Shown: positions 17,782 to 28,337 of the stretch, one piece after another
Layout: every line of letters begins with the position of its first letter
Numbering within the stretch: the first letter of the stretch is position 1
Source of the DNA: Streptococcaceae bacterium
GTDB lineage: Bacteria > Bacillota > Bacilli > Lactobacillales > Streptococcaceae
Direction: 5' to 3'
NCBI GenBank assembly: GCA_022484805.1
Contig: JAKVKP010000002.1
Coordinates: 167,948-231,947 of the forward strand
DNA length: 64,000 bases
Notes under the pieces: model-generated
Told to the model about the DNA's origin: nothing
The model's database searches: none
The model's input: the letters and a program-made list of their open reading frames with translations, nothing else
Made by a program: the position numbers and the translations under genes

Positions 17782-19071
17782 CTATTTACGCTTTTCCCAA
17801 AGATATGGTTCGAAAATGTTTTTAATCTTTTTAACTGTTTCCTCTGCACTTTCAGAATGAATAGTCACATCATAATGATCTGGAATTGTGCCCAATGTAA
17901 TGACTTGATTAACTGGTAATGTATCTGTCAATTCTTCAATTAAATTTTGCTTAGTAGCGTCTCGTTGATAAACTTTTAAATATTTATAACCCGGATAGTC
18001 GTCTGAGGTATAAGTTAAAATACGACAATCCTGACTAAATGATTGTGCATTTAACCGTTCTACAATTTGATCAACAACTATTTCCTTTTGAATGATTAAG
18101 AAATAGACTGTCTCATGAAGCAGTGGCTTCGCACTGTATAAATAATTTCGATAGGGTGAACGCCGATGACCCTGATAAATTTTTTCTTCAGCTTTATTAG
18201 TAAAATCGCCATAATAAATCAACCAAACATCTTCTTTGATAATATTTTGGAAAATTTGAATTTGAAAAGTCATTAAAAAGTCAATAATTTGCTTTGAGGT
18301 CTCCTCAGAAATTGTCCTAACCTTTAAATAACGATTTTCTTGCATATCATAAAGCACCGCACCATCCATTGAAATAATTGGTAGCTTAAACTGAATATCT
18401 GACATTCTATCAATTAAATCAGCCGGGGTTCTAACTGTACAAATTGTGAACTGCATGCCATTTTGAATCATCCGATTTAATTCAATTTTGGAATACCCCG
18501 CCAAGCCTTGATTATTAAAAAGTAAGAGATCATTGACTGAGCAAACAATTAGAATATCTTTACGCTTATGTCTAGGGAAATGTAGGCGTACTAAAAATAG
18601 GGCGATACCAATCCCTAGCAATGTATCAAAAATTCGATCGCCAACAAAAAGAAATGGATTAGCTTCTCCTAGATGGAGCACAACAATGCTCAAAAAAACA
18701 ACGCAGGCAAAATACGAAGCATTTTTCTTATTTAAAAGAATTGTCGTGTAAATAACTGGAATGATAAATAAAGAGATTACGATAAAGCGAATATAATCTG
18801 GCTCCGTTTTGAAAAATTGAAACTCTAATAAAATCATAATCAGACCATAAAAACCACCAATAAAAGTCCCAATCACACGTTGTAATGCCATTCCGTAGGA
18901 TTCGTTATCATAGGCACGCATACACCATAATACCGAGAGTGCTGTATAAAAAGGCGCACCATTCTCACCGCGTAATAAATATATTAAAAAACCAATCAAG
19001 ACACCGATTGCTGATTTTATAATTCTCATGCCAATCGGTGGTAATTCTATTTGTCCAAATTTTTTTGTCAC
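17782..19071 (-). CDS. FUSC/aromatic-acid-exporter-like membrane domain fused to a degenerate HAD domain
   Basis: The first 160 or so residues hold six hydrophobic spans in the style of FUSC/DUF939 (aromatic acid exporter) proteins, with the typical start LPPIGMRIIKSAIGVLIGF. Residues from about 165 look like a Cof-type HAD domain (TVRTPADL for motif II, SMDGAVLYD, a motif III lysine region, LGTIPDHYDV where GDxxND is expected). Motif I reads VCSVNDLLL, so the nucleophile Asp is Ser and the second Asp is Asn; phosphatase activity is unlikely. The start is uncertain: GTG at 19071 is best placed from AAGGA; TTG at 19083 is possible. Confidence 0.72.
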   Translation of the reverse strand: MTKKFGQIELPPIGMRIIKSAIGVLIGFLIYLLRGENGAPFYTALSVLWCMRAYDNESYGMALQRVIGTFIGGFYGLIMILLEFQFFKTEPDYIRFIVISLFIIPVIYTTILLNKKNASYFACVVFLSIVVLHLGEANPFLFVGDRIFDTLLGIGIALFLVRLHFPRHKRKDILIVCSVNDLLLFNNQGLAGYSKIELNRMIQNGMQFTICTVRTPADLIDRMSDIQFKLPIISMDGAVLYDMQENRYLKVRTISEETSKQIIDFLMTFQIQIFQNIIKEDVWLIYYGDFTNKAEEKIYQGHRRSPYRNYLYSAKPLLHETVYFLIIQKEIVVDQIVERLNAQSFSQDCRILTYTSDDYPGYKYLKVYQRDATKQNLIEELTDTLPVNQVITLGTIPDHYDVTIHSESAEETVKKIKNIFEPYLWEKRK

Positions 19072-19328
19072 AGTCCCATCCAATCCTTACTCATATTTGC
19101 AATAATCATTTATTCATTATTATAATGTTAATCGTTAAGCAGAACAATAAAAGTTTGTGAAAAAACACTTCATACCAAATTAATTACTTTAAATATTCCA
19201 AAGTTGAATTAGATTTCTAACCAAAATTCAAAGTAACAAAACACTTTAGCTTCATTTAGATTGCAAGTTTTATGATATTTGGTAATATATAGTTAATAAC
19301 TATCTCTAAATATAGAAATGGAGTAAGC

Positions 19329-20246
19329 ATGCGCATTCAACAGTTACAATATATTATCAAAATCGTTGAAGTTGGCTCAATGAGTGAGGCCGCTAAACAA
19401 TTATTCATTACCCAGCCAAGCCTCTCTAATGCCGTCAAAGACTTGGAACGAGAAATGGGCATTCAAATATTCATTCGACAGCCCCGTGGAATCACCTTAA
19501 CACGCGAAGGTACAGAATTTCTATCCTATGCTCGTCAGGTGGTTGAGCAGGCTGATTTATTAATCGAACGTTATACTGGCAAGCAAATAAAAAAACAACT
19601 TTTTGCGGTTTCTGCACAGCACTATGCCTTTGTCGTCAACGCTTTTGTTCATCTACTAAGAGACTATGATATGACGCAATATGAATTAACATTGCGTGAA
19701 ACTCGAACTTATGAAATCATTGAAGATGTTAAAAACTTTAGAAGTGAAGTCGGGGTTCTCTATTTAAATGATTTTAATCGTGATGTCTTAACGAAGCTAT
19801 TTGATGAAAACCAGCTTCGATTCACACATTTATTTACGGCTAAGCCTCATGTTTTTGTTTCCCGCCAAAGTCCGCTTGCCAATCAAAAAAAAGTGACCTT
19901 AAAGGATTTAGAAGATTTTCCATATCTCAGCTATGAGCAAGGCAATCATAATTCCTTTTATTTTGCTGAAGAAATTTTATCAACAGTTGAACACCGTAAG
20001 TCAATTGTCGTTAGTGATCGAGCAACCTTGTTTAACTTATTAATTGGTTTAGATGGCTACACCATTTCAACTGGTGTTTTAAATAGTGATTTAAATGGCG
20101 ATAATATCATCGCCATTCCGCTAGAGGTCAGCGAACAAATCGAAATTGGCTACATCTCGCACTTACAGGGGAAATTTTCATTAATGGCTGAAAATTTTCT
20201 GAAAGAATTGCAAGCAATTATTGAAAAAGAGCAGCTTGGTTTATGA
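19329..20246 (+). CDS. LysR-family regulator, MtaR/CpsY/FhuR-like
   Basis: This 305-residue regulator has an N-terminal winged helix-turn-helix at residues 1-60 (MRIQQLQYIIKIVEVGSMSE, then ITQPSLSNAVKDLEREMG). A C-terminal substrate-binding domain follows. The N terminus is very like the streptococcal MtaR/CpsY and lactococcal FhuR group, which control methionine uptake or related genes. The ligand and targets cannot be read here; the neighbours (the FUSC-HAD gene, divergent, and clpC, convergent) give no hint. GGAG lies 8 bases before the ATG. Confidence 0.85.
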   Translation: MRIQQLQYIIKIVEVGSMSEAAKQLFITQPSLSNAVKDLEREMGIQIFIRQPRGITLTREGTEFLSYARQVVEQADLLIERYTGKQIKKQLFAVSAQHYAFVVNAFVHLLRDYDMTQYELTLRETRTYEIIEDVKNFRSEVGVLYLNDFNRDVLTKLFDENQLRFTHLFTAKPHVFVSRQSPLANQKKVTLKDLEDFPYLSYEQGNHNSFYFAEEILSTVEHRKSIVVSDRATLFNLLIGLDGYTISTGVLNSDLNGDNIIAIPLEVSEQIEIGYISHLQGKFSLMAENFLKELQAIIEKEQLGL

Positions 20247-20271
20247 TAATTCCAAAAAATTAATAAAAAAC

Positions 20272-20309
20272 TAAAAAAAGGAGGTGGGACCTAAGTCCTT
20301 ACCTCCTTC
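20272..20309 (-). terminator. Terminator downstream of clpC (part of 3'-UTR element)
   Basis: On the minus strand an 8-bp stem (AAGGAGGT / ACCTCCTT) closes a loop containing GGACTTAGGTCC and is followed by seven T residues. It lies about 160 bases after the clpC stop and closes the 3'-UTR element at 20272-20405. Confidence 0.8.
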
Positions 20310-20405
20310 ATTCATTTAATACTCTGAATTAGCTTAGCCTGAAGCAGTGCGAAAACAACTAAGCAAAATCCGCTAAGCCACGCTAGGATGAGCATTTTCC
20401 TAAGT
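20272..20405 (-). repeat. 3'-UTR element, copy A (after clpC)
   Basis: On the minus strand the element opens with GGAAAATGCTCAT, has a structured middle, then AATGAAGGAGG and the closing hairpin with T-run. The same layout follows oadA (copy B, 48356-48510) and treP (copy C, 44778-44920). A and B share the closing hairpin with GGACTTA(G/T)GTC; B and C share the opening AAAAATG-GCAT-AGCTTAAA. Confidence 0.5.
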
Positions 20406-20464
20406 AATCAAAATAGTAATTTTAATATCTTAATATCATAGAAAATAGATAAATTTCTAAGTTA

Positions 20465-22963
20465 CTAAACCAATTCCTTTTCTGGCTGCAAAACTGGCTT
20501 TTTAATTTTCAAAGTAATCTTGCCCTGCGTTGCCCCAACTGTGACCTGATCACCAAAGGTAAACTCGCCTGAAAGTAAGCTTTCAGAAAGTCGATCTTCT
20601 ATCTCACGCTGGATTGCTCGACGAATTGGACGAGCGCCATATTCTGGATCAAAGCCAACTTTACCAATTACATCAATAGCACTTGGTGTAATTTTGATTT
20701 TAATGCCTTGTTCAGCCAAGCGATTGGTAATTGATTTCGTCATAATTTTAACAATTTGATGTAATTCGGGCTTATCAAGACTTCTAAAGACAACCGTTTC
20801 ATCAATACGGTTTAAAAATTCTGGTCGATAAGCTTTCTTTAGTTCTTCTAAAATTCTTTTTTGCATTTTGTTGAAATCTTGATGAATATCACTCGCATTA
20901 AAGCCGACTGTTTTTTCTTCACGAATCGCTTGTGCACCAATATTACTAGTCATGATTAGAATTGTATTTCTAAAATCAACCTTGCGACCTTTAGCATCTG
21001 TCAAAAAGCCGTCATCAAGCACTTGTAATAAGATATTAAATATATCAGGATGTGCCTTCTCAATTTCATCTAAGAGAACAACTGAATATGGTTTTTGACG
21101 AATTTTTTCCGTTAATTGACCACCTTCATCATAGCCTACATAACCTGGTGGTGAACCGATCAAACGAGAAGTACTATATTTTTCCATAAATTCGCTCATA
21201 TCAACACGAATCAATGAATCTTCAGAACCAAATACCGCTTCAGCCAATGCCTTCGCTAATTCCGTTTTACCGACACCGGTCGGTCCTAAGAACATAAATG
21301 AACCAATTGGTCGATTCGGATCTTTCAAACCACTACGAGCACGTCTTATTGCCCGAGCAATCGCTGTGACAGCTTGATCTTGACCAATCACGCGCTGATG
21401 TAGAATTTTTTCTAAATCAAGCAAACGCTGGCTTTCTTTTTTCTCTAATTGAGTCAATGGAATACCAGTCCATAAAGACACCACTTCTTCAACATCACGT
21501 GCTGTAACCTGTGATTTACTCGAGGTTTCCTTGATGTATTTTTCGTTCAATTTTTCAAGCTTGTCAATCGCAGCTTTTTCTAATTCACGATATTTAGCCG
21601 CGTCAGGAAAATCGCCCGACATAATTGCCGCATCCTTCAATTTAGAAAATTCGGTTATTTCACCACGAAGCTTTTCCATTTCTACCGGCTCACTAACTAC
21701 AGCAAGACGTACACTAGCAGCCGATTCATCAATGAGATCAATCGCTTTATCCGGCAATTGACGATTATTAATATAACGAACCGATAATTTTACTGCTGCC
21801 TGAATTGCTTCACTGGTAATTTCAACACCATGATGCGCTTCATATTTAGGACGAATGCCAAGTAAAATTTGTTCGGCTTCTTCAGGGCTTGGCTCATCAA
21901 CCATAATTCTGGCAAAACGACGTTCCAAAGCAGAGTCCTTTTCAATATATTTTTGAAATTCATCTAGGGTCGTAGCACCAATTGTTTGAAGCTCACCACG
22001 AGCAAGTGCAGGTTTTAAAATATTTGAAGCATCAACTGCACCTTCGGCACCACCAGCACCGATCAATGTGTGCAATTCATCAATAAAGAGAATTACCTGT
22101 CCATCGTTATAAATTTCCTCGATAATTTTCTTTAAGCGATCCTCAAATTCGCCACGATACTTTGTACCAGCAACTAACGAGCCCATATCAAGCATCATAA
22201 GGCGTTTTTCACGCATATCATTTGGTACCTCACCCGCAACAATGCGCTGAGCTAAGCCTTCAGCAATCGCCGTTTTACCGACACCCGGATCCCCAACCAA
22301 AACTGGATTATTCTTAGTACGACGTGATAAAATCTGAATTAAGCGTTTAACTTCCTTTTCACGACCTACGACTGGATCTAATGCCAATTCACTTGCCATT
22401 TTTGTCATATCACGTGCTAGCTTATCTAGAGTAGGTGTTTTTGAAGCTCCTGCACGTTTATTACCATTTTGTGCCATTCGATCTCTCGCATTACTAATTG
22501 ATGAACTCGTCGCGGGTGATTCAACACCAATTCTTTTTAGCAAAGTTTGGCGTAATTTTTGTAAATTAATGCCAATATTATTTATAATTCGACTTGCAAA
22601 AATATCGCGATCACGAAGAATACCTAGCAATAAATGCTCCGTTCCAATCATCGGTGCCCCAATTTTCTTAGCTTCCTCCGATGCAAACTCAAACAATTGC
22701 TTTGTACGCGGTGAATAAGGTAAATAGGCATCTACTGCATAGCTATTAACTGTTCCAAAGCCTTCGATTTGCTCTATTTCTTCTCTAATTTCTTCCTCAT
22801 CAGCACCTAGCTCTCTTAATGCCTTACCACCGATACCATTTTCCTCAATTACCAGTGCTAATAGAAGATGTTCTGAGCCAACTGAACGATGCTTAAAATT
22901 CTTCGCCTCTTCTTGGGCGATTTCTAATACTCGTCTTGCCTTTTCTGTAAATACGTCTTTCAT
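20465..22963 (-). CDS. clpC: AAA+ protease chaperone ClpC
   Basis: This 832-residue Hsp100 unfoldase feeds proteins to ClpP. Two Clp-N repeats span residues 1-145. The first AAA+ domain has Walker A GDPGVGKT (224-231), followed by a coiled middle domain at about 400-480. The second AAA+ domain has Walker [18 protein letters not shown] tripeptide (KTVGFNAS) in domain 2 fits the ClpP-docking loop. It follows ctsR by 13 bases and is under CtsR control. Confidence 0.96.
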   Translation of the reverse strand: MKDVFTEKARRVLEIAQEEAKNFKHRSVGSEHLLLALVIEENGIGGKALRELGADEEEIREEIEQIEGFGTVNSYAVDAYLPYSPRTKQLFEFASEEAKKIGAPMIGTEHLLLGILRDRDIFASRIINNIGINLQKLRQTLLKRIGVESPATSSSISNARDRMAQNGNKRAGASKTPTLDKLARDMTKMASELALDPVVGREKEVKRLIQILSRRTKNNPVLVGDPGVGKTAIAEGLAQRIVAGEVPNDMREKRLMMLDMGSLVAGTKYRGEFEDRLKKIIEEIYNDGQVILFIDELHTLIGAGGAEGAVDASNILKPALARGELQTIGATTLDEFQKYIEKDSALERRFARIMVDEPSPEEAEQILLGIRPKYEAHHGVEITSEAIQAAVKLSVRYINNRQLPDKAIDLIDESAASVRLAVVSEPVEMEKLRGEITEFSKLKDAAIMSGDFPDAAKYRELEKAAIDKLEKLNEKYIKETSSKSQVTARDVEEVVSLWTGIPLTQLEKKESQRLLDLEKILHQRVIGQDQAVTAIARAIRRARSGLKDPNRPIGSFMFLGPTGVGKTELAKALAEAVFGSEDSLIRVDMSEFMEKYSTSRLIGSPPGYVGYDEGGQLTEKIRQKPYSVVLLDEIEKAHPDIFNILLQVLDDGFLTDAKGRKVDFRNTILIMTSNIGAQAIREEKTVGFNASDIHQDFNKMQKRILEELKKAYRPEFLNRIDETVVFRSLDKPELHQIVKIMTKSITNRLAEQGIKIKITPSAIDVIGKVGFDPEYGARPIRRAIQREIEDRLSESLLSGEFTFGDQVTVGATQGKITLKIKKPVLQPEKELV

Positions 22964-22976
22964 TTTTCACCTCAAT

Positions 22977-23435
22977 CTATGAATATGCCAATCGCTCTAA
23001 AAACGCCCGTAATACCTTTGCTCTAGCCTTATTAGAATCAGAAAAATCCTTAAAAGTAGACTCACTTACCATAGCTAGTACAAGGTTTGCTTCCCTTTGC
23101 GTAATAATACCATCATCAAAAAGTCTCTGAATCAATTCATAACTGTTCTTTTCAGAAATTTGGTCGCCAACATAGTGGATTAACTGTCTTAAAAAGCTGC
23201 TGGCATCTGTCAGCTTAATCTTGACAATTCTAATATAGCCACCGCCACCTCGTTTACTTTCGACCTCATAACCCTGTTCAATATTAAATCGCGTCTTGAT
23301 TACATAGTTAATTTGACTTGGTACCACATCAAACTGAATTGAAAGTTCATTTCTTTTAATCTCAATGACCCCAGCATCTTCTAACAGATCCTTTAGATAT
23401 TTTTCAATCATATCTGATGTATTTCTAGGACTCAT
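22977..23435 (-). CDS. ctsR: Transcriptional repressor of class III stress genes CtsR
   Basis: This 152-residue heat-sensing repressor of clp genes has the start (SPRNTSDMIEKYLKDLL), the winged-helix wing (KRGGGGYIRI) with the tetraglycine thermosensor, and the C-terminal dimer domain characteristic of CtsR. The start at 23435 is chosen from the GGAAG site eight bases upstream; a GTG nine bases earlier is too close to it. McsA/McsB genes, present in bacilli between ctsR and clpC, are absent, as in streptococci. Confidence 0.95.
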   Translation of the reverse strand: MSPRNTSDMIEKYLKDLLEDAGVIEIKRNELSIQFDVVPSQINYVIKTRFNIEQGYEVESKRGGGGYIRIVKIKLTDASSFLRQLIHYVGDQISEKNSYELIQRLFDDGIITQREANLVLAMVSESTFKDFSDSNKARAKVLRAFLERLAYS

Positions 23436-23462
23436 TTTTATCACTTCCTAACTGCCATAACC

Positions 23463-23511
23463 TTTGACCATTATTGACTTTTATTATAAACATGAATGGT
23501 TAAAATATCAA
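23463..23511 (-). promoter_or_regulatory. ctsR-clpC promoter with CtsR operator
   Basis: On the minus strand the promoter is TTGATA (23506-23511), 17 bases, TATAAT (23483-23488). Just downstream, 23463-23479 reads AGTCAATAATGGTCAAA, matching 12 of the 14 defined bases of the CtsR heptad repeat GGTCAAA-NAN-GGTCAAA. The repressor would block initiation, giving autoregulation. Confidence 0.9.
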
Positions 23512-23519
23512 ACTTTGCG

Positions 23520-23746
23520 CCTAATAATTCAACAAAGTATCAGAAAAATTAGATGATAACTTATTTTTGATAAGCTATTATCTGTAATCATAACATTTTA
23601 AAAACAAAAAAATAATAATTGAAGCCTATATAATCAAAATAAAGCGATAAATATAAGTTTTTTTCGAGCTTACAAACAAAAAAGGAGTAGCATTCACTAC
23701 TCCTAAAAAACACAGCTTATGAGCCTGACATCAGTCATTTCAAAGC
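23520..23746. other. Intergenic region between ctsR promoter and dexB
   Basis: This AT-rich stretch holds no supported gene. Its only clear element is the dexB terminator at 23679-23708. Confidence 0.6.
23679..23708 (-). terminator. Terminator of dexB
   Basis: An 8-bp stem (AGGAGTAG / CTACTCCT) with a 6-base loop is followed by six T residues on the minus strand. Confidence 0.9.
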
Positions 23747-25372
23747 TCAATTTTCAATTACTGCTGCAAAAGCTTCGAAAGGTTCTAAGGCTAACTGACC
23801 TTTTTGATAATACTTATCTTGTTTATTTTGAATCACGATTTCGCGTAAATTATTCTTAAGTTCAAACGGTTGTTCCTTATCAGATAAATTAACAACCACT
23901 AACCATTTTTCACCTTGATAATAACGGATATAAGCAAAAACATCAGCAACAGTCGCCGTTAATAATTCATAATCACCCCATACAACAATCGGATTAGCCT
24001 TTCTTAGGGCAATTAGTTTTTTATAAGTATAAAAAATTGAATTTGAATCTGCTAAACTGTCAGCAACATTAATTTTCTGATAATTTGGATTGACATGTAG
24101 CCAAGGTGTACCCTTAGTGAAGCCACCATTTTCAGTTTCATCCCATTGCATAGGCGTACGTGCATTATCACGCCCTTTAGTGTTAATTGATTCAATAATT
24201 TCAGCTTGCTCGTAGCCTGCTTCAATTCGTTCATGATACATATTAACTGATTCAATATCCTCAACCTCATCAATAGAAGTCACAGGACAATTGGTCATTC
24301 CAATTTCTTCACCCTGATAAATGTAGGGTGTGCCCTTCATCAAATGCAAGAGAATCGCAAATGCTTTAGCACTATCCACTCGAAGAGCCTGATCATTACC
24401 CCATCGAGAAACGATACGTGGTACATCATGATTATTCCAAAAAAGACTATTCCAACCCTCGTCACCTAAGGAAACCTGCCATTTCGATAAAACACGCTTT
24501 AAATCAGGAATTTCTACGGGTTTTAAGTCCCATTTTTCTTTACCATCCTCTTGGTCTAAAGAAATATGTTCAAATTGAAAGACCATTGACAATTCATCAC
24601 GCTTTGGATCAGAATAAAGCTTGGCAATCTCTGGTGTCGCACCCCAAGTCTCACCAACCGTAACTAGATCGCCCCGACCAAAAGTTGCTTGATTCATATC
24701 GTGAAGATATTCATGTAGCTTCGGACCGTTTTCTTTTATTTTTTGATCCGGAATTTTACCAATTAAATCAATCACATCTAATCTAAAGCCACCAACACCT
24801 TTATCAATCCAAAAATTAATCATTGAATGAATTGCTTCTCGAACTTTAGGATTCTCCCAATTTAAATCAGGCTGCTTTTTACTAAATAAATGTAAGAAGT
24901 ATTGTTCAGTAGCTTCATCATATTGCCAAGCACTACCACTAAAAGTCGATTTTAAATCGTTAGGGACCTCTCCATCAATCGGATCACGCCAAATGTAATA
25001 GTCGCGATAAGCATTATCCTTACCCTTTTTCGCTTCGATAAACCAAGCATGTTCATCCGAGGTATGGTTGAGCACTAAATCCATAATAATTTTAATATTT
25101 TTTTCCTTGGCTTTTTGGATTAATTCGTCCATATCAGCCATTGTACCAAATTCATCCATAATGTCTTCGTAATCACTGATATCATAACCATTATCATCAT
25201 TAGGAGATTTATAAACTGGTGATAACCAAATCGCATCAATTCCTAAATTTTCTAAATAATCCAATCGACTAATAATGCCCTGAATATCCCCAATCCCATC
25301 TCCATCACTGTCTTGGAAGCTTCTTGGATAAACCTGATATATAACTGATTCTTGCCACCATTTTTTTTTCAA
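23747..25372 (-). CDS. dexB: Glucan 1,6-alpha-glucosidase, GH13
   Basis: This 541-residue cytoplasmic GH13 enzyme hydrolyses alpha-1,6 bonds of isomalto-oligosaccharides. The nucleophile is Asp199 in GFRLDVIDLIG, the acid/base Glu241 in VGETWG, and the third carboxylate Asp316 in WNNHDVPR. The sequence follows streptococcal DexB closely (GDPGI-like loops, FSKKQPDLNWEN, PKRDELSMVFQFEH). Oligo-1,6-glucosidase (MalL) is the close alternative. The promoter carries a perfect cre, so glucose repression through CcpA is expected. Confidence 0.88.
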   Translation of the reverse strand: MKKKWWQESVIYQVYPRSFQDSDGDGIGDIQGIISRLDYLENLGIDAIWLSPVYKSPNDDNGYDISDYEDIMDEFGTMADMDELIQKAKEKNIKIIMDLVLNHTSDEHAWFIEAKKGKDNAYRDYYIWRDPIDGEVPNDLKSTFSGSAWQYDEATEQYFLHLFSKKQPDLNWENPKVREAIHSMINFWIDKGVGGFRLDVIDLIGKIPDQKIKENGPKLHEYLHDMNQATFGRGDLVTVGETWGATPEIAKLYSDPKRDELSMVFQFEHISLDQEDGKEKWDLKPVEIPDLKRVLSKWQVSLGDEGWNSLFWNNHDVPRIVSRWGNDQALRVDSAKAFAILLHLMKGTPYIYQGEEIGMTNCPVTSIDEVEDIESVNMYHERIEAGYEQAEIIESINTKGRDNARTPMQWDETENGGFTKGTPWLHVNPNYQKINVADSLADSNSIFYTYKKLIALRKANPIVVWGDYELLTATVADVFAYIRYYQGEKWLVVVNLSDKEQPFELKNNLREIVIQNKQDKYYQKGQLALEPFEAFAAVIEN

Positions 25373-25484
25373 AATAATAACCTCCTGCTTTTATTTCACC
25401 TTTTATTTAATTTCATTTAATCAAGCTAATTACTTAGACTTTAAAATAAATAAAATTAATTCTATTATTATTTATTTATTTTTT

Positions 25485-25537
25485 GGTGTTGCGTAACACC
25501 TGACGAAATATTAACATATTATGACAACGTTTACAAT
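25485..25537 (-). promoter_or_regulatory. dexB promoter with cre and downstream inverted repeat
   Basis: On the minus strand the promoter is TTGTAA (25531-25536), 17 bases, TAATAT (25508-25513). The sequence ATGACAACGTTTACAAT at 25521-25537 matches the cre consensus WTGNNARCGNWWWCAWW at every position and covers the -35 box and spacer, so CcpA should repress. At the start of the transcript lies GGTGTTGCGTAACACC (25485-25500), a 6-bp inverted repeat that could be an operator for a specific regulator or a 5' hairpin. Confidence 0.88.
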
Positions 25538-25559
25538 AGTTAAAATCACAAATAAACAA

Positions 25560-25592
25560 AAAAACTACACATGAATTTCATGTATAGTTTAA
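25560..25592 (-). terminator. Terminator of def
   Basis: An 11-12 bp stem (ACTATACATGA / TTCATGTGTAGT, one G-T pair) with a 2-base loop is followed by seven T residues on the minus strand, immediately after the def stop. Confidence 0.88.
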
Positions 25593-25596
25593 ACAA

Positions 25597-26196
25597 TTAT
25601 TCAATTATTTGAACACCATCTGCCAAGCTAAATGGAGCCTCTGAATTAATATGGTCATAAAACAGAATACCATTAATATGATCTAGTTCATGTTGAACAA
25701 CAATTGCTTGGTAGCCCTTTAATTTCAAGGTTTTCTCCTCACCTGACTGAGTTGTATATTTTACCGTCAATCTTGCATGTCGTACCACATAGCCTGGTAC
25801 TTCACGATCTACGGACAAGCAACCCTCCCCATCTGCCAAACAGGCATCAATCACAGAATGTGAAACAACCTTAGGGTTATACATAACCGTAGATAATTGA
25901 GGTGTACTTATTTCAGGATCAGCGCTTGGTACATGAACCGCAATCACCCGAATTGATAAATCAAGCTGTGGTGCTGCAAGACCAACACCACCTCTTAAGC
26001 CCAATTCTTCCGCAATTTCAGCATCTTGTGAATTAATCAAAAATTCTAGCATTTTATCCCCTAATTTGACTAAATCAGCTGACAAAGGTAAGTCAACAGG
26101 TTCAGCCACTGCTCTTAAGGTTGGATTGCCTTCTCGAATGATATCAGCCATATCAATTTTATGGTCTGCTTGAATTAAATTTTCTAATGTTGACAT
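25597..26196 (-). CDS. def: Peptide deformylase
   Basis: This 199-residue type 2 deformylase removes the formyl group from nascent proteins. Its three motifs are GVGLAAPQ (70-77), EGCLS (124-128) with the metal Cys, and QHELDH (168-173) with two metal histidines and the catalytic Glu. The insertion between motifs 1 and 2 is typical of the Gram-positive class. AGGAG precedes the ATG. It ends at its own terminator, and a structured spacer separates it from argS. Confidence 0.96.
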   Translation of the reverse strand: MSTLENLIQADHKIDMADIIREGNPTLRAVAEPVDLPLSADLVKLGDKMLEFLINSQDAEIAEELGLRGGVGLAAPQLDLSIRVIAVHVPSADPEISTPQLSTVMYNPKVVSHSVIDACLADGEGCLSVDREVPGYVVRHARLTVKYTTQSGEEKTLKLKGYQAIVVQHELDHINGILFYDHINSEAPFSLADGVQIIE

Positions 26197-26493
26197 TTTT
26201 CTCCTCTAATCATAAAAAGCTGAGTGACCTTGTTTTGAAAGTCTCGAACGGTAAACATTGTATTTTAAAATAAACGAAGTTGGATTGTGTAAAACGTCCA
26301 GACGTGTTACTGCTTTAGCATTTACAGGTCGTGGATGCGATTGGTTAAGCATGCTCTAAATGGGCTAAATCTGCTAGAAAGTTTCAAATAATTACACTTA
26401 GCACTTTGACAATTCTTGTCAAAACAAACAGATACTAAGTTAGCTTATTTTTCAACTTCCTATCAAGCAGATTTAGCACCTCAGTTAAAAAAA
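26197..26493 (-). other. Structured spacer between argS and def, no gene seen
   Basis: The 297 bases hold no supported ORF. A long-range stem pairs 26364-26383 (GCTAAATCTGCTAGAAAGTT) with 26454-26477, twelve perfect base pairs plus a looser extension. Inside it is a small hairpin (TTTGACAATTCTTGTCAAA, 26405-26423). It lacks a T-run, so it is not a simple terminator. It may be a 3'-UTR element of argS or a processed RNA. Confidence 0.5.
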
Positions 26494-28185
26494 TTACATT
26501 TGATCCGGACTCGACACACCAAGTAGTGCCAAATCTGCTTTCAAGACTATTTGAACAGCATATACCAATGCTAAACGCGATTCTTTCTCAGAATTTTCAT
26601 CCAAAATTCGAACATGTGCATAGTATTTATTAAAAATTTGCGCCAATTGAATGGCATGCTTAGCGATAACAGAAGGCTCCAACTTATCAAATGAACGCTG
26701 AACTACTTCTGGAAATGATTGAAGTAACTTAATAACTTCCCAGCTTTCTGCGTCCTCCAAATGATAGTTTATTGCTTTGTCAGGCTTAAAATTAGCCTTA
26801 TTTAGAATGCTGATGCTTCGCGCTCTCGTATACTGAACATAAGGACCTGTTTCACCTTCAAATTGAACAACTTCATCTAAATTAAAATCAAAGTTATTCA
26901 GGCGATCGTTTTTCAAATCATGAAAAATTACCGCACCTGTTCCAACTTGATGAGCCGTTAACTCTGGATTTGGTAGGTCAGGATTTTTTTGCGAAATCAG
27001 TTTTAGAGCCCTTTGATCTGCCTCATTAAGTACTTCTTCTAATAAGACAACATTCCCTTCACGCGTTGACAATTTCTTACCATCCTTGGTAATTAAGCCA
27101 AAAGGAACGTGCGTAATTTGGTCAGCCCAGTCGTAGTCCATTTCCTTTAAAACAGCCTTCAATTGCTTAAAATGTCCTGCTTGTTCATTACCAACAACAT
27201 ACAAAGATTTCTTAAAATCATAAGTACGATGACGATATAGTGCTGCTGCAAGATCGCGAGTAATATAAAGGGTTGCACCATCGGATTTCTTAATTAATGC
27301 GGGTAATAAATCATACTGTTCTAAATCAACAATCGTCGCACCTTGCGATTCAGTAAGTAAAGACTTTTCAGCTAAAAGATCGACAACTTCTGACATTTTA
27401 TCATTATAGAAAGCTTCACCATTATAGGAATTAAAATCAACTGAAAGTAATTGATAAATGCGACTAAATTCCTTTAAACTTTCTGTTTTGAACCAATTCC
27501 ATAATTCAAGCGCTTCTGTATCTCCGTCTTCTAATTTTTTAAACCAGGCACGTGCTTCGTCTTTAAGACTTGGATCTTCTTTCGCTAATTTATTAATTTT
27601 AACGTATAATGCAAGCAACTCATTGATTGGATTGGCATCAATTGCAGCTTTATTTCCCCATTTTTTATAAGCAGTAATTAACATTCCAAATTGCGTGCCC
27701 CAATCACCAAGGTGATTAATTTTAACCGTTTGATAGCCCAATTTTTGTGCAATATTGGATAAGGCATTGCCGATAACGGTTGAGCGAAGATGCCCCATTG
27801 AAAATGGCTTCGCGATATTTGGGCTACTCATATCAATGACGATATTTTCTCCAGCTCCAGTTGTCGCACTGCCATAAGTATCTTTTTCTTCAATAATTTG
27901 AGTTAAAACTTCATGACTAACCTTTGTTTTATTTAAGAAAAAATTTAAATAAGGGCCAGCGACCTCAATTTTTTCAAAATCATCCGAACTAAGCTGCTCA
28001 GCGATTTCTTTGGCAATCACTTGAGGTGCCTTTCTCAATGTTTTAGCTAATATAAAAGTTGGAAATGCAACGTCACCATGATCCTTGGATTTCGGCTTTT
28101 CTAATAGCTGTTCAATCTCATTAGTCGCTAAATAGGCACTTAAAACTTGAAATAAATTTTGTGCAACCAGTGTTCTTTCATTCAT
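26494..28185 (-). CDS. argS: Arginyl-tRNA synthetase
   Basis: This 563-residue class I synthetase charges tRNA-Arg. The HIGH-equivalent is FSMGHLRST, and the KMSKS-equivalent is the KKLSTREG form usual in ArgRS. An N-terminal additional domain and a C-terminal DALR anticodon domain ([16 protein letters not shown]) are present. It is divergent from argR, a pairing common in streptococci and lactococci. No T-box is seen in the short leader. Confidence 0.97.
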   Translation of the reverse strand: MNERTLVAQNLFQVLSAYLATNEIEQLLEKPKSKDHGDVAFPTFILAKTLRKAPQVIAKEIAEQLSSDDFEKIEVAGPYLNFFLNKTKVSHEVLTQIIEEKDTYGSATTGAGENIVIDMSSPNIAKPFSMGHLRSTVIGNALSNIAQKLGYQTVKINHLGDWGTQFGMLITAYKKWGNKAAIDANPINELLALYVKINKLAKEDPSLKDEARAWFKKLEDGDTEALELWNWFKTESLKEFSRIYQLLSVDFNSYNGEAFYNDKMSEVVDLLAEKSLLTESQGATIVDLEQYDLLPALIKKSDGATLYITRDLAAALYRHRTYDFKKSLYVVGNEQAGHFKQLKAVLKEMDYDWADQITHVPFGLITKDGKKLSTREGNVVLLEEVLNEADQRALKLISQKNPDLPNPELTAHQVGTGAVIFHDLKNDRLNNFDFNLDEVVQFEGETGPYVQYTRARSISILNKANFKPDKAINYHLEDAESWEVIKLLQSFPEVVQRSFDKLEPSVIAKHAIQLAQIFNKYYAHVRILDENSEKESRLALVYAVQIVLKADLALLGVSSPDQM

Positions 28186-28337
28186 CTACTCTACTCCTTA
28201 ATTCTTAATCATTTTATTCTAACATATATCTGATATATTTTCCGAAGTTTAAAATGTGTTTTTATTCAAAAAAATGTATAATAAGTATATAAGAGCTTCT
28301 TATTAAGCAGACTAAACTTTTAGTTAGGGTGAGTATC

